From Albidovulum sediminicola (GTDB lineage Bacteria; Pseudomonadota; Alphaproteobacteria; Rhodobacterales; Rhodobacteraceae): 64,000 nt of DNA. Below are positions 44,979-53,479 of this stretch, piece after piece. The position numbers and the translations under genes are program-made. Below the pieces are notes generated by a model, which made no database searches, was not told the origin of the DNA, and saw only the letters and a list, made by a program, of their open reading frames with translations. The stretch covers positions 1 to 64,000 of the forward strand of contig NZ_JAOWLA010000008.1 in assembly GCF_025751575.1 (NCBI RefSeq). The letters are read 5' to 3'. Every line of letters begins with the position of its first letter. The first letter of the stretch is position 1.

Positions 44979-46826
44979 GTGGACCGAACGAACGGCGATC
45001 GCTTCAAGACGCTTTTCCTGCTGGTGGGCCTGACGGGCCTGGTGACGGGTCTTGCCCTCTGGATCGCCGGGCGCGGGGATGCGGCCGGTCTGGTTTGGAC
45101 GCTCGGCGTATTGCCCGTGCTCTTCGCGCTGGCGGCAGAGATCGTGCAAAGCCTGCGCCGGGGGGAAGTCGGGCTTGACATCGTCGCGGCGCTCTCGATG
45201 TCCGCGGCGCTGACCTTCGGCGAGACATTGGCCGCCGCCGTGGTCGCGGTCATGTATTCCGGCGGCACCTTCCTGGAAAGCTTCGCCGAGGGCCGCGCGC
45301 GGCGCGAGATGCACGAATTGCTGTCGCGCGTCCCCCGCACCGCCACACGCCATCGCGACGGCGCGCTGGAGGAGGTGCCGCTTGACGCGATCGCCCCCGG
45401 GGACCGGCTGCTGATCCGGCAGGGGGACACGGTGCCGGTGGACGGGCGCATCCTGTCGGCCTCCGCCTTCCTCGATACCGCCGCGCTGACCGGAGAGCCG
45501 CTTCCCGTCAAGCTTGCCCGGGGGGCAGAGGCGCTCAGCGGCTCGACCAACGCGGGCGAGGCCTTCGATCTTGCCGCGACGCGGATCGCGCAGGACAGCA
45601 CCTATGCCGGGATCGTCCGGCTGGTTGAGGCCGCCCAACGGTCCAAGGCGCCGATGTCACGGCTGGCCGACCGCTGGTCGCTGGGCTTTCTGGGGGTAAC
45701 AATCGCCATCGCGCTGGCGGCGTGGTGGCAGACCGGCGATCCGATCCGCGCGGTGGCGGTGCTGGTGGTGGCGACGCCCTGCCCGCTCATCCTGGCAGTT
45801 CCCGTGGCGCTGGTCGCGGGCCTGTCAAGGGCCGCCCATTACGGTGTGCTGATCAAGGGTGCCCGGCCGCTGGAGACGATGGCGCGCATCCGGACACTGA
45901 TCCTCGACAAGACCGGCACGCTGACGGACGGACGGCCACGGATCGTCGCGATCGACAGCCATGGCACGGTTTCCCAGACCGATGTCCTGCGGCTGGCTGC
46001 GGCGCTTGACCAGGCGTCGAAGCACCCTGTGGCGCAGGCCATCGTCAATGCCGCGCAGGAACGGGGGCTGGCGTTGCCCGTCCCGACAGGCGTGGCAGAG
46101 CTTCCCGGCGAGGGCGTCATCGGAACGGTCGCGGGTCACGAGGTGATCGTCGGGGGGGACGACTTCGTGGCGCGCCGGGTCGGGCGCATGCCGGGCACCG
46201 ACCCGCATATCGCGGCGGGTTCGGTCCTTGTCGCCGTCGCGCTGGACGGGCAGATGGCCGGGCATCTCATCATGTCCGACCCGCTGCGCGCCGAGGCGCC
46301 CGACATGCTGCAGCGACTTCGGCACGAGGGGATCGGGCGCATCCTTCTGGCCACCGGCGACCGGGCGGAGGTCGCGGAGACCGTGACCCAGGGGCTTGGG
46401 CTCGACGGGGTGCGGGCGGGGCTGACGCCGGATCAGAAGGTGCTGCTGGTGCTGAGCGAACGCAAGAACGGTCCTGTCATGATGGTCGGCGACGGAGTCA
46501 ACGACGCCCCGGCGCTGGCCGCAGCGGATGTCGGCGTCGCGATGGGCGCACGCGGCGCCGCGGCCTCGGCCGAGGCCGCGGACGTGGTGCTTCTGGTCGA
46601 TCGGATCGACCGCCTGGGCCCGGGGCTCGAAATCGCCCGGCGGGCGCGGCTGATCGCCATTCAAAGCGTCGTCGCCGGGATTGGCCTGTCGGTCCTGGGC
46701 ATGATCGCCGCCGCGTTGGGCTACCTGACGCCGGTCGAGGGCGCGCTGCTTCAGGAAGTGATTGACGTCGCGGTCATCCTGAACGCCCTGCGGGCCCTGC
46801 GCATCTCTCCGGCCGGGGTGGCCTAG
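44979..46826 (+). CDS. Heavy-metal P1B-type ATPase lacking an N-terminal metal-binding domain
   Basis: 615 residues from GTG 44979 (AGGGG upstream). It has the transmembrane and actuator parts (LTGEPLPV), the phosphorylation motif DKTGTLTDGRP, the HP locus SKHPVAQAI and the hinge GDGVNDAPALAAADVGVAMG. The metal-binding membrane motif reads VVATPCPLILAVP, i.e. TPCPL rather than CPC. There is no HMA domain. It should pump a divalent metal across the inner membrane. An in-frame GTG at 44922 is also possible. Confidence 0.9.
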   Translation: MDRTNGDRFKTLFLLVGLTGLVTGLALWIAGRGDAAGLVWTLGVLPVLFALAAEIVQSLRRGEVGLDIVAALSMSAALTFGETLAAAVVAVMYSGGTFLESFAEGRARREMHELLSRVPRTATRHRDGALEEVPLDAIAPGDRLLIRQGDTVPVDGRILSASAFLDTAALTGEPLPVKLARGAEALSGSTNAGEAFDLAATRIAQDSTYAGIVRLVEAAQRSKAPMSRLADRWSLGFLGVTIAIALAAWWQTGDPIRAVAVLVVATPCPLILAVPVALVAGLSRAAHYGVLIKGARPLETMARIRTLILDKTGTLTDGRPRIVAIDSHGTVSQTDVLRLAAALDQASKHPVAQAIVNAAQERGLALPVPTGVAELPGEGVIGTVAGHEVIVGGDDFVARRVGRMPGTDPHIAAGSVLVAVALDGQMAGHLIMSDPLRAEAPDMLQRLRHEGIGRILLATGDRAEVAETVTQGLGLDGVRAGLTPDQKVLLVLSERKNGPVMMVGDGVNDAPALAAADVGVAMGARGAAASAEAADVVLLVDRIDRLGPGLEIARRARLIAIQSVVAGIGLSVLGMIAAALGYLTPVEGALLQEVIDVAVILNALRALRISPAGVA

Positions 46827-46849
46827 CGCCGCGCCTTCTGGCCGCACCC

Positions 46850-47275
46850 TCATTCCAGCGCCAATTGCCTCAACCCGCGCCCAGCGGGCGCTTTGTGTTC
46901 ACCCGGTTGCAGAGGTTTCACTACATATGCATGTGCAAATGTGGGTAGCCCGATCTGACTGATCCGATCTGTTTGTTGGTGCATGACATGCGCGGGGTCC
47001 ATCTGGACGACAGTTTCCGGCACCGGTGGTCGGTACCCCAAGGCGCTGTGGAGTCGCTTGATGTTGGAGCGCTTTCTCCAGCCCTCGATGAGGATCTGTG
47101 CTGCCCTGAGCGAGTAGAAGATTTCCCTGTACAGCAGCGCGTCGCGCAGCCAGGCATTGAAGCTCTCGGCATAGCCATTCACCCACGGGCTCCCCCGCTC
47201 GATGAAGGCCGTCCTGGCGCCGACGGCTGCGATCCGGTCCCGAGCCGCTTGAGCGGCGAACGCGGGGCCATAGCA
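46850..47275 (-). pseudogene. IS3-family transposase orfB, C-terminal fragment
   Basis: Reads in one frame CYGPAFAAQAARDRIAAVG then ARTAFIERGSPWVNGYAESF, LRDALLYREIFYSL and HSALGYRPPVP. This is the rve integrase core C-terminal end, with DNG replaced by CYG and part of the catalytic set missing. It is cut at about 47276 by foreign sequence. Confidence 0.8.
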
Positions 47276-47405
47276 CGTCAGGAAGCTGGTGGTTTCAGAA
47301 GGCTCTGGCTGCCTGGGCGGCCCCCAATTTGCGCGGCCGGTGGCGATAGCCGGATCTCAGGTCTCTAAAGTGGTTTTGCGAACCGCGCGGCAAAGGAGAC
47401 CGGCC

Positions 47406-47515
47406 ATGACCGCCCCCAAAACTACCCCTGTTCCGCCCCTTCTTGTCGCCATCTACATCTCGAAGTACCGGCACGAGGTTCTGCTCGGCGCTCCCGGAAA
47501 AGCACGCCGACGGGC
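47406..47515 (+). pseudogene. IS110-family transposase, N-terminal fragment
   Basis: ATG 47406 opens MTAPKTTPVPPLLVAIYISK then YRHEVLLGAPGKARRR, matching the usual start 'LLVAIDISKHRHEVL' of IS110 DEDD transposases, with the first catalytic Asp changed to Tyr (IYISK). It breaks off at the IS3 orfA junction near 47516. Confidence 0.7.
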
Positions 47516-47520
47516 GGGGT

Positions 47521-47820
47521 TCAGAGGTTTTGCTGACGCCGTCCTACAGCTTCCCGGGCAGCCTCCGCGAGGATCAGCTTGTTCAGCGTCAGATCCGGGA
47601 CGGCCTTTCCAAGCCGCACATTCTCCTTCTGCAGCCGTTTGAGTTCCTTCAGTTGGTCAATTCCCTTTCCGCCATTGTGCTTGCGCCACCGGCAATCGGT
47701 CTGCTCGGTTTTGCAAACCGCTCGGATCGCATCCACACGTTGCATCCCCTGGCCGACAGGCAGATCGACCTGGGGCAGATTCTGAGAGTATCCCTCGGGC
47801 TTGTGGCGCTTGTTCGCCAT
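47521..47820 (-). pseudogene. IS3-family transposase orfA, degenerate
   Basis: About 99 codons beginning MANKRHKPEGYSQNLPQVD and ending VPDLTLNKLILAEAAREAVG. The N-terminal HTH and leucine-zipper tail of OrfA are recognisable, but several conserved positions are changed. Its partner orfB is disrupted, so transposition is unlikely. Confidence 0.7.
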
Positions 47821-47967
47821 TCTCAGTCCTCCGTTTCCCAAACATAGCGTCGGACCAGTTCGGAGGAGGCATTCCAGTCGATCGTCCCTCGCAGATTGCG
47901 GCCATCGAAAGTGCCCTGGGGCTTTGATCCAGCGTGGCCGCCCGTACCCTGCGGGGCGCGCGTTGTG

Positions 47968-50631
47968 TCAGGCGCGCATCGCGCGGAGTTGATCGGCCTG
48001 CCCCAGCGTCTCGGTGATCGCGGCCTTGGTGGCCTGCCAGGTCGCGACGAGCGCGGGATCGTGGGCGTGCAATTCAGCCTCACCGCCGTCCGCCCCGGCC
48101 AGAAGATGTTCCAGCGCGACAAGATGTTCCCTGACGGCGGCCGCCCCCACCAGCGCGACCGCCCCGGCAAGCTTGTGCGCCTCCTCCGACAGGCCGTCCG
48201 CGACCGCGCGTTCAGTGGCCCGCCCGGCCAGGGCATCGGCGAAACGCGCGACGGCGGCGTCAACCTCGGTCACAAGCCGGGTGACACGCTCGGGACCAAG
48301 CGCATCGATCAGGTCCGTCAGCGTATCCCGATCGACAAGCGCGCCCCGGTCCTTCGGGCCGGGCACCGAGAGGATGTCGGGACTGGCCAGCGCCTGGCGC
48401 AGGCGCGCCCGCGACACCGGCTTGACGATGGTGGCCGTCATCCCCGCCCGCAGGAACTTGTCGATCTCGGACTGCTGCGCATGCGCGGTCACGGCCAGGA
48501 TAGGGACTTGCTTGCAGGGACCGTCGCCTTCGCGGATGAGCTTGGTCGCCTCGACCCCGTTCTGACGCGGCATGCTGATGTCCATAAGGATGACGTCGAA
48601 GGCGCGCGCCTGCGCGCGCTCGACCGCCTCCTGTCCGTCCCTTGCGCAATAGACCCGATGGCCGTCCGAGGTGAGCATGTCGCTCAGGATTTCCATGTTG
48701 ATCGGGTTGTCCTCCGCCAGAAGGACCTTGAGCGACCTGGGCAGAACCTGCGGCGCGGCGGGACCTTCGGGCGACGGCACCGCCCCCAGGGAGGCGCTTT
48801 CCGGCCCCAGCGGAACCAGCGGCAGCGTCAGGCGAAAGACGCTTCCCTGGCCGATCTCGCTTTCGACGGTCAGGGTACCGTCCATCATCGCCGCCAGGCG
48901 GCGGCAAAGCCCCAGACCAAGCCCGGTGCCTTCCGTGCGCCGCTCATAGCTCGTGTCGATGGTCACGAAGTCCTCGAAGATCCGTTCGAGGTTTTCCTCG
49001 GCAATGCCCATACCGGTATCGCAGACCTCGATCCGGGCAAGCCCCGCTTCATCCCCCACCTCCCCCGTGCGCAGGCGGATCCTGATCTCGCCGGCCTGGG
49101 TGAACTTGTTGGCATTGCTGACGAGGTTGATCAGGATCTGACGAATACGCTTGGCATCCCCCAGGAACTGCATGGTCATCCCGGACATGTCGTCAATCAC
49201 CAGCACGTTCTCGCGGCTCCTTGCGGCGTGGATCTGGTTTTCCACCACCTGCTGCGCCACCTCTTTCAGATCGAAGGGTTCATGCGCCGAGGACAGGTTG
49301 CCCGCGTCGATCTGGGAGATTTCGAGAACCGAGTTGACGTGGTTGAGCAGGATCTCGCTGGACGTGTTCATCGTACCGACGATCTTGCGCTGGCGGGCGG
49401 TCAGGATCGTATCGTCCAGAACCTGCAGGGCCCCGATCAGGCCGTTGAGCGGCGTCCGGACCTCATGGCTCATGACATTGAGCATCCGGGCCTTGGCGGT
49501 TTCGCCCGCAACCGCCCGTTCCAGCGCCTCGTTCAATTGCTGCTCGCGGCGTAAGCGCGGGGTGATATCGGTGACCCAGACCAGCACGCTGCGCCCGGCC
49601 GGGCTCTCGATCACGGACATGGACACCTCGACCGGGAACTGGCTTCCATCGGCACGGGTCGCGTATTTGAGGCTTTCGGCCAACGCCTCGCCGGTCTCGT
49701 CGGGGTCCGGCGAGCCTGACAGGAGCCGCCCGATCGCACGCTTGATCCCGGGGTCAAGCGGAACCTGGCCTAGGGCCCGGCCCAGGACCTCGCCCCGCGG
49801 CAGGCCGAACATTCCTTCGGCGGCGAGGTTGAAGTCGAGGACCGCCCCCTGATTGTCCACCGTGATGACCGCCCGGTTGGTGCGCGACAAGATCTCCTCG
49901 ATGCGGGAGTTCGTCTCGCCGATGCGCTGCGCGCGCTGGTCGGCACTGCGCGACAACCGCAGCACGAACAATGTGCTGAGCAGGAGCGCGGCGATCAGCA
50001 GCACCGCGAAGCCCCCGAGCCGGAGCAGCGTGGTCACCAGCTGCGCGCGAATGCCGTCGGCAAAGACCGTGCGGTTACGCACCGTGTCGAGCGACATCTG
50101 CCGCACATAGCGTCGCACCTCCTCGGTCATTATCTCAAGCGCCGGCAGCGACGCGATCAGATCCTCGTTCGGGGAATCGATGAGCCGCACAGCGGTCGCG
50201 ACATATTTCCGGGCCTGCGCCAACCCAAGCGCGAACTGCGGGTCCTTGCGCAGGTCGGCAAACCCCGTCCCTTCCTCCACCGTCGACACCCGTGCGTAGA
50301 AGATGTCGAACGCCCGGCGCAGCTGCGTCAGGCGGGCGGCGTCGGGGGTTTTCATGCTGTTCGCGATCGCCAGTTGAAGCGTCGTCATCTCCACCTCGCT
50401 TTGCGAGATGTTCCACAGCACGCGGTCCTCCACGGCGGAGCGGTGCTGTTCGAGGTCCAGCACGACGCTCTGGATCAGGAAGGCGATGACCAACGCGCAA
50501 AGGATCACCACCGAGGCGGCCCAGAGCGTGACGTTGTGGAAACAGGCGCGCACGAAGCGGGCCATCCGCCAGACGAAACCCATCGGGACAGGAGGCGGTG
50601 ATGGTTTCTGGTCCATGGCGCCCTGTGTCAT
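47968..50631 (-). CDS. Hybrid sensor histidine kinase with PAS, receiver and HPt domains
   Basis: 887 residues. Two membrane segments (VVILCALVIAFLIQSVVL and VLLIAALLLSTLFVLRL) enclose a periplasmic sensor of about 150 residues. Then come PAS (about 250-370), HisKA with phospho-His in SHEVRTPLNGLIG, HATPase with LVSNANKFT, DTGMGI and TGLGLGLCR, a receiver with LMDISMPRQNG, and a C-terminal HPt with EEAHKLAGAVALVGA. GAGGAAG precedes ATG 50631. It should run a multi-step phosphorelay, probably ending in the NarL-type regulator at 51420. Confidence 0.93.
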   Translation of the reverse strand: MTQGAMDQKPSPPPVPMGFVWRMARFVRACFHNVTLWAASVVILCALVIAFLIQSVVLDLEQHRSAVEDRVLWNISQSEVEMTTLQLAIANSMKTPDAARLTQLRRAFDIFYARVSTVEEGTGFADLRKDPQFALGLAQARKYVATAVRLIDSPNEDLIASLPALEIMTEEVRRYVRQMSLDTVRNRTVFADGIRAQLVTTLLRLGGFAVLLIAALLLSTLFVLRLSRSADQRAQRIGETNSRIEEILSRTNRAVITVDNQGAVLDFNLAAEGMFGLPRGEVLGRALGQVPLDPGIKRAIGRLLSGSPDPDETGEALAESLKYATRADGSQFPVEVSMSVIESPAGRSVLVWVTDITPRLRREQQLNEALERAVAGETAKARMLNVMSHEVRTPLNGLIGALQVLDDTILTARQRKIVGTMNTSSEILLNHVNSVLEISQIDAGNLSSAHEPFDLKEVAQQVVENQIHAARSRENVLVIDDMSGMTMQFLGDAKRIRQILINLVSNANKFTQAGEIRIRLRTGEVGDEAGLARIEVCDTGMGIAEENLERIFEDFVTIDTSYERRTEGTGLGLGLCRRLAAMMDGTLTVESEIGQGSVFRLTLPLVPLGPESASLGAVPSPEGPAAPQVLPRSLKVLLAEDNPINMEILSDMLTSDGHRVYCARDGQEAVERAQARAFDVILMDISMPRQNGVEATKLIREGDGPCKQVPILAVTAHAQQSEIDKFLRAGMTATIVKPVSRARLRQALASPDILSVPGPKDRGALVDRDTLTDLIDALGPERVTRLVTEVDAAVARFADALAGRATERAVADGLSEEAHKLAGAVALVGAAAVREHLVALEHLLAGADGGEAELHAHDPALVATWQATKAAITETLGQADQLRAMRA

Positions 50632-50687
50632 CAGCTTCCTCGCCCCTTGGGTCCTCACGGGGCCCCCGCGGTCGCTTCCGGACGAGC

Positions 50688-51212
50688 CTATTCGCGCACT
50701 TCCATGCTGACAAGCTGCCAGACGCTGCGGGAATAGATGAGGTCGGACCGGAACTTGCTATCATGATCATAGGGATAGATCACCCAGAGCGGTCCCATGT
50801 CACGCAACGACATCTCCTCGTTGTTGAGCATATAGGCTAGGATCGGGCCATCCTCGGTCGCGTCGGTCACGGGAATGTCGGCGCCATAATCGTTGGCCGC
50901 GCTCGCCCACACGGACTTGCCCTGCGCGCCCACCCGCTGGAGCAGATCCTTCAGCCGCACGCCGTCGAAACGCTGAACGCCCTCGGTCCAGATCGTCGAG
51001 GTTTCCAGGTGCACATGGCCGATGGCCTTCAGCGTTTCCACGTCGAAGACGGCGCAATCCCCCTGATTGTGTACCGTGATGTTCCCGCAAACCTCCAGAA
51101 TCACCTCACCCGTCGGCACTTCCAGCGGCGCCGGGATGTCCGCAGAGGCGATCTGAGCTGCGCCGAACGCGAAAAACCCACAACATAGCAAGCGTGGAAC
51201 AGCCATGTTCAT
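50688..51212 (-). CDS. Periplasmic molybdopterin oxidoreductase-like domain protein
   Basis: 174 residues with a Sec signal (LLCCGFFAFGAAQIASA). The rest looks like a small Oxidored_molyb fold: VQRFDGVRLKDLLQRVGAQG, AANDYGADIPVTDA, LAYMLNNEEMSLRDMGPLWV, and 'SKFRSDLIYSRSVWQLVSMEVRE'. A cofactor-binding Cys is not clear, so it may be a sensor or chaperone-like partner, not an enzyme. It lies directly before the histidine kinase in the same direction and may feed it a signal. AAGGAG precedes the start. Confidence 0.8.
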   Translation of the reverse strand: MNMAVPRLLCCGFFAFGAAQIASADIPAPLEVPTGEVILEVCGNITVHNQGDCAVFDVETLKAIGHVHLETSTIWTEGVQRFDGVRLKDLLQRVGAQGKSVWASAANDYGADIPVTDATEDGPILAYMLNNEEMSLRDMGPLWVIYPYDHDSKFRSDLIYSRSVWQLVSMEVRE

Positions 51213-51419
51213 GACGGTTTCTCCTTCCAAGGCTGGAGAAATTGGGTGTTTACCCTGCGGAACATTTTCCATTCGTGAAAGCAACACCTCTTAAGTATAG
51301 TATTTATCGATACTGACGGTGCGGCAATCCGGACGCATGCTTGCATCCAGCATAAGAACAAACGCATTGTAACGAATAGTCGAACGACCACCCACGCCGA
51401 GCCAGCAAGCGCAAAAGTC

Positions 51420-52028
51420 ATGAAGATCATTATTGCAGACGACCACGCCCTTGTCCTTGAGACGCTTGCTGCCTTCATCGCCGGCCATGACGACATGGAT
51501 GTTCGCGCCGCCAGCGACCTTGAAGCGGCGCTGGGGTTGATCGCCACCGAGGGGACCTTCGATTGCGTTCTGCTGGACTACAACATGCCGGGCATGAACG
51601 GGCTTGAGGGGCTGGAGCGTGTGATCGCGGCCAACCGGGATGGCGCCGTCGCGCTGATGTCCGGCAACGTGTCGCGCCATACGGTCGAAGCGGCGATCGC
51701 TTCGGGCGCCTCCGGCTTCGTGCCCAAGACGCTCAGCGCGAAATCCCTGGTGCAAGCCATCCGGTTCATGGCCGCGGGCGAGGTCTATGCGCCCTTCGAT
51801 TTCATGACCCAGGAAAACCAGGCTGGCAGCGACATCTTCTCGCCACGGGAACTCAGCGTTCTCAGATGCGTGTGCGACGGCAAGCCGAACAAGATCATCG
51901 CGCTGGAACTCGGCGTGCAGGAAGTCACCATCAAGGCGCATGTGAAAAGCATCTGCCGCAAGCTTGACGCCAACAATCGCACCCATGCGGCGATGATCGC
52001 CCGCGACAGGGGCCTCTTCGCCTTCTGA
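51420..52028 (+). CDS. NarL/FixJ-type response regulator
   Basis: 202 residues. Receiver domain (KIIIADDHALVLETL; phosphoacceptor D53 in VLLDYNMPGMNG; FVPKTLSAKSL with the conserved Lys), then a LuxR-type HTH (FSPRELSVLRCVCDGKPNKI, ALELGVQEVTIKAHVKSICR). It is divergent from the molybdo-protein/kinase pair, which suggests they form one signalling system. A TRAP transporter follows on the same strand. Confidence 0.92.
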   Translation: MKIIIADDHALVLETLAAFIAGHDDMDVRAASDLEAALGLIATEGTFDCVLLDYNMPGMNGLEGLERVIAANRDGAVALMSGNVSRHTVEAAIASGASGFVPKTLSAKSLVQAIRFMAAGEVYAPFDFMTQENQAGSDIFSPRELSVLRCVCDGKPNKIIALELGVQEVTIKAHVKSICRKLDANNRTHAAMIARDRGLFAF

Positions 52029-52297
52029 TCGGTCATGCGCCGGGCCAGTCCCGGCGCCCACAAACCTTTCCAATCCGGCCCGGACGGGTCCTGACGCCCT
52101 TTAGCTGCGGCGAGGGCAAGTTCTTGGCGGCCTCCGCCTCGGCGCGACATACCATCGCAACGCGATAAAATATGCCGGATGCCGAATTTGAGTGGTAGAC
52201 AAATGGTAAAGTAATGTTACCAATACCGGAGGGCGACACAAGCCGGAGTCCTTGACGACCACGACAGAACTTGAAGGCAACAACGGGAGGAAAGAGG

Positions 52298-53398
52298 ATG
52301 ACCATCAAGACCACCACTCGCAGAGGCGCGCTTCGGGCCTTCGCTGCGGCTGGCGCTTCGACACTGGCCGCACCCCACATCGCCTCGGCGCAAGCCAACG
52401 GCACGACCTGGAAGATCCAGACATCGTGGCCTGGCGGTGCGGGTCTGCAGATCTTCAAGGACTGGTGCGCGACCATCGTCGAAAAGACCGGGGGAGAGCT
52501 GGCATTCCAGCCCTTCGGCGCGAACGACGTCGTCGGCGACTTCCAGCTTTACGACGCGGTGAAGAACGGCGTGCTTGACGCCGTGAACCCCTTCACGATC
52601 TACGCGCAGGGCATCATTCCGGCGGCGACGTTCCTGACGTCCTATCCGCTCGGCCTGCGCAATCCGCATGAATTCGACGTGTTCTACTACGGGCTCGGCG
52701 GGCTTGAGATCGCGCGCGAGCTTTACAAGGCGCAGGGCATGCATTTCGTCGGCCCCGTGCACCACGGGCCGAACATCATTCACTCGAAAGTGCCGATCCG
52801 CTCGATCGACGACTTCCGCGGCCGCAAGATGCGCCTTCCGGGCGGCATGGTTGCTGATGTCTTTACCGAGATCGGGGCAGAAACCACGGTTCTTCCGGGC
52901 TCGGAGATCTTCCCCGCGCTGGAGAAGGGCACGATCGACGTGGCCGACTATGTGGGCCCGGCGGTGAACTACGCGCTCGGCTTCAGCCAGGTGACGAAAT
53001 ACATCTCGATGGGGCCTCCGGGCTTCATGTCGGTCTACCAGCCGGTCGACATCATGGACATCACCGTGTCGCAATCGTCCTGGGACGCGCTGTCGCCCGC
53101 GATGCAGCAGTTCGTGGAGATGGAAACCCACGTCTACTCCGACATGCATCACGCCGCGATCCAGAAGGCCGACCAGGAAGCCTGGGCGAAGTTCGCCGCC
53201 GACGGGACCGAGGTCACGCGCCTGACCCAGGACGACGTGGAGCTTCTGACCGAGGTGGCCGTGCCGATCTGGTTCAAATACGCCAACCGTGACAAGGACG
53301 CGGCCCGGGTCTTTAAGATCCAGCTTGACTACATGATGTCCGGCTCGCTCGGCTACGTCACGCCGGAACAGATCGAGGGCCTGACGCTCGATCTCTGA
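52298..53398 (+). CDS. TRAP transporter substrate-binding protein (TakP-like DctP family)
   Basis: 366 residues with a Tat-type signal (TRRGALRAFAAAGASTLAAP). The mature part starts TTWKIQTSWPGGAGLQIFKD, and has GLRNPHEFDVFYYGLGG, RKMRLPGGMVADVFTEIGAE and LEKGTIDVADYVGPAVNY, as in TakP-type proteins that bind 2-oxo acids as metal complexes. GGGAGGAAAGAGG precedes ATG 52298. The preceding 269 bases hold no gene and probably the promoter. Confidence 0.92.
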   Translation: MTIKTTTRRGALRAFAAAGASTLAAPHIASAQANGTTWKIQTSWPGGAGLQIFKDWCATIVEKTGGELAFQPFGANDVVGDFQLYDAVKNGVLDAVNPFTIYAQGIIPAATFLTSYPLGLRNPHEFDVFYYGLGGLEIARELYKAQGMHFVGPVHHGPNIIHSKVPIRSIDDFRGRKMRLPGGMVADVFTEIGAETTVLPGSEIFPALEKGTIDVADYVGPAVNYALGFSQVTKYISMGPPGFMSVYQPVDIMDITVSQSSWDALSPAMQQFVEMETHVYSDMHHAAIQKADQEAWAKFAADGTEVTRLTQDDVELLTEVAVPIWFKYANRDKDAARVFKIQLDYMMSGSLGYVTPEQIEGLTLDL

Positions 53399-53479
53399 TC
53401 CCCAAGCATAGCGGCCGGGCCGGGCGGGAACGCCGCGGCCCGGCCTTGCCATATGGCGGCCCAGCATCAGGACACCGCA

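Larger units (their letters stand above)
46850..47842. mobile_element. Scar of nested and broken insertion sequences (IS3 and IS110 types)
   Basis: A region between the P-type ATPase and the histidine kinase composed of an IS3 orfB C-terminus (minus strand, 46850-47275), the start of an IS110 transposase (plus strand, 47406-47515) and an IS3 orfA (minus strand, 47521-47820). The middle of orfB is missing where IS110 material lies. It appears to be an IS3 copy hit by an IS110-type element, then deleted. Confidence 0.75.

Noticed and set aside
47823-48263. 146-codon minus-strand frame at the end of the kinase gene
   Set aside because: Different frame of the histidine kinase HPt region; no independent support.
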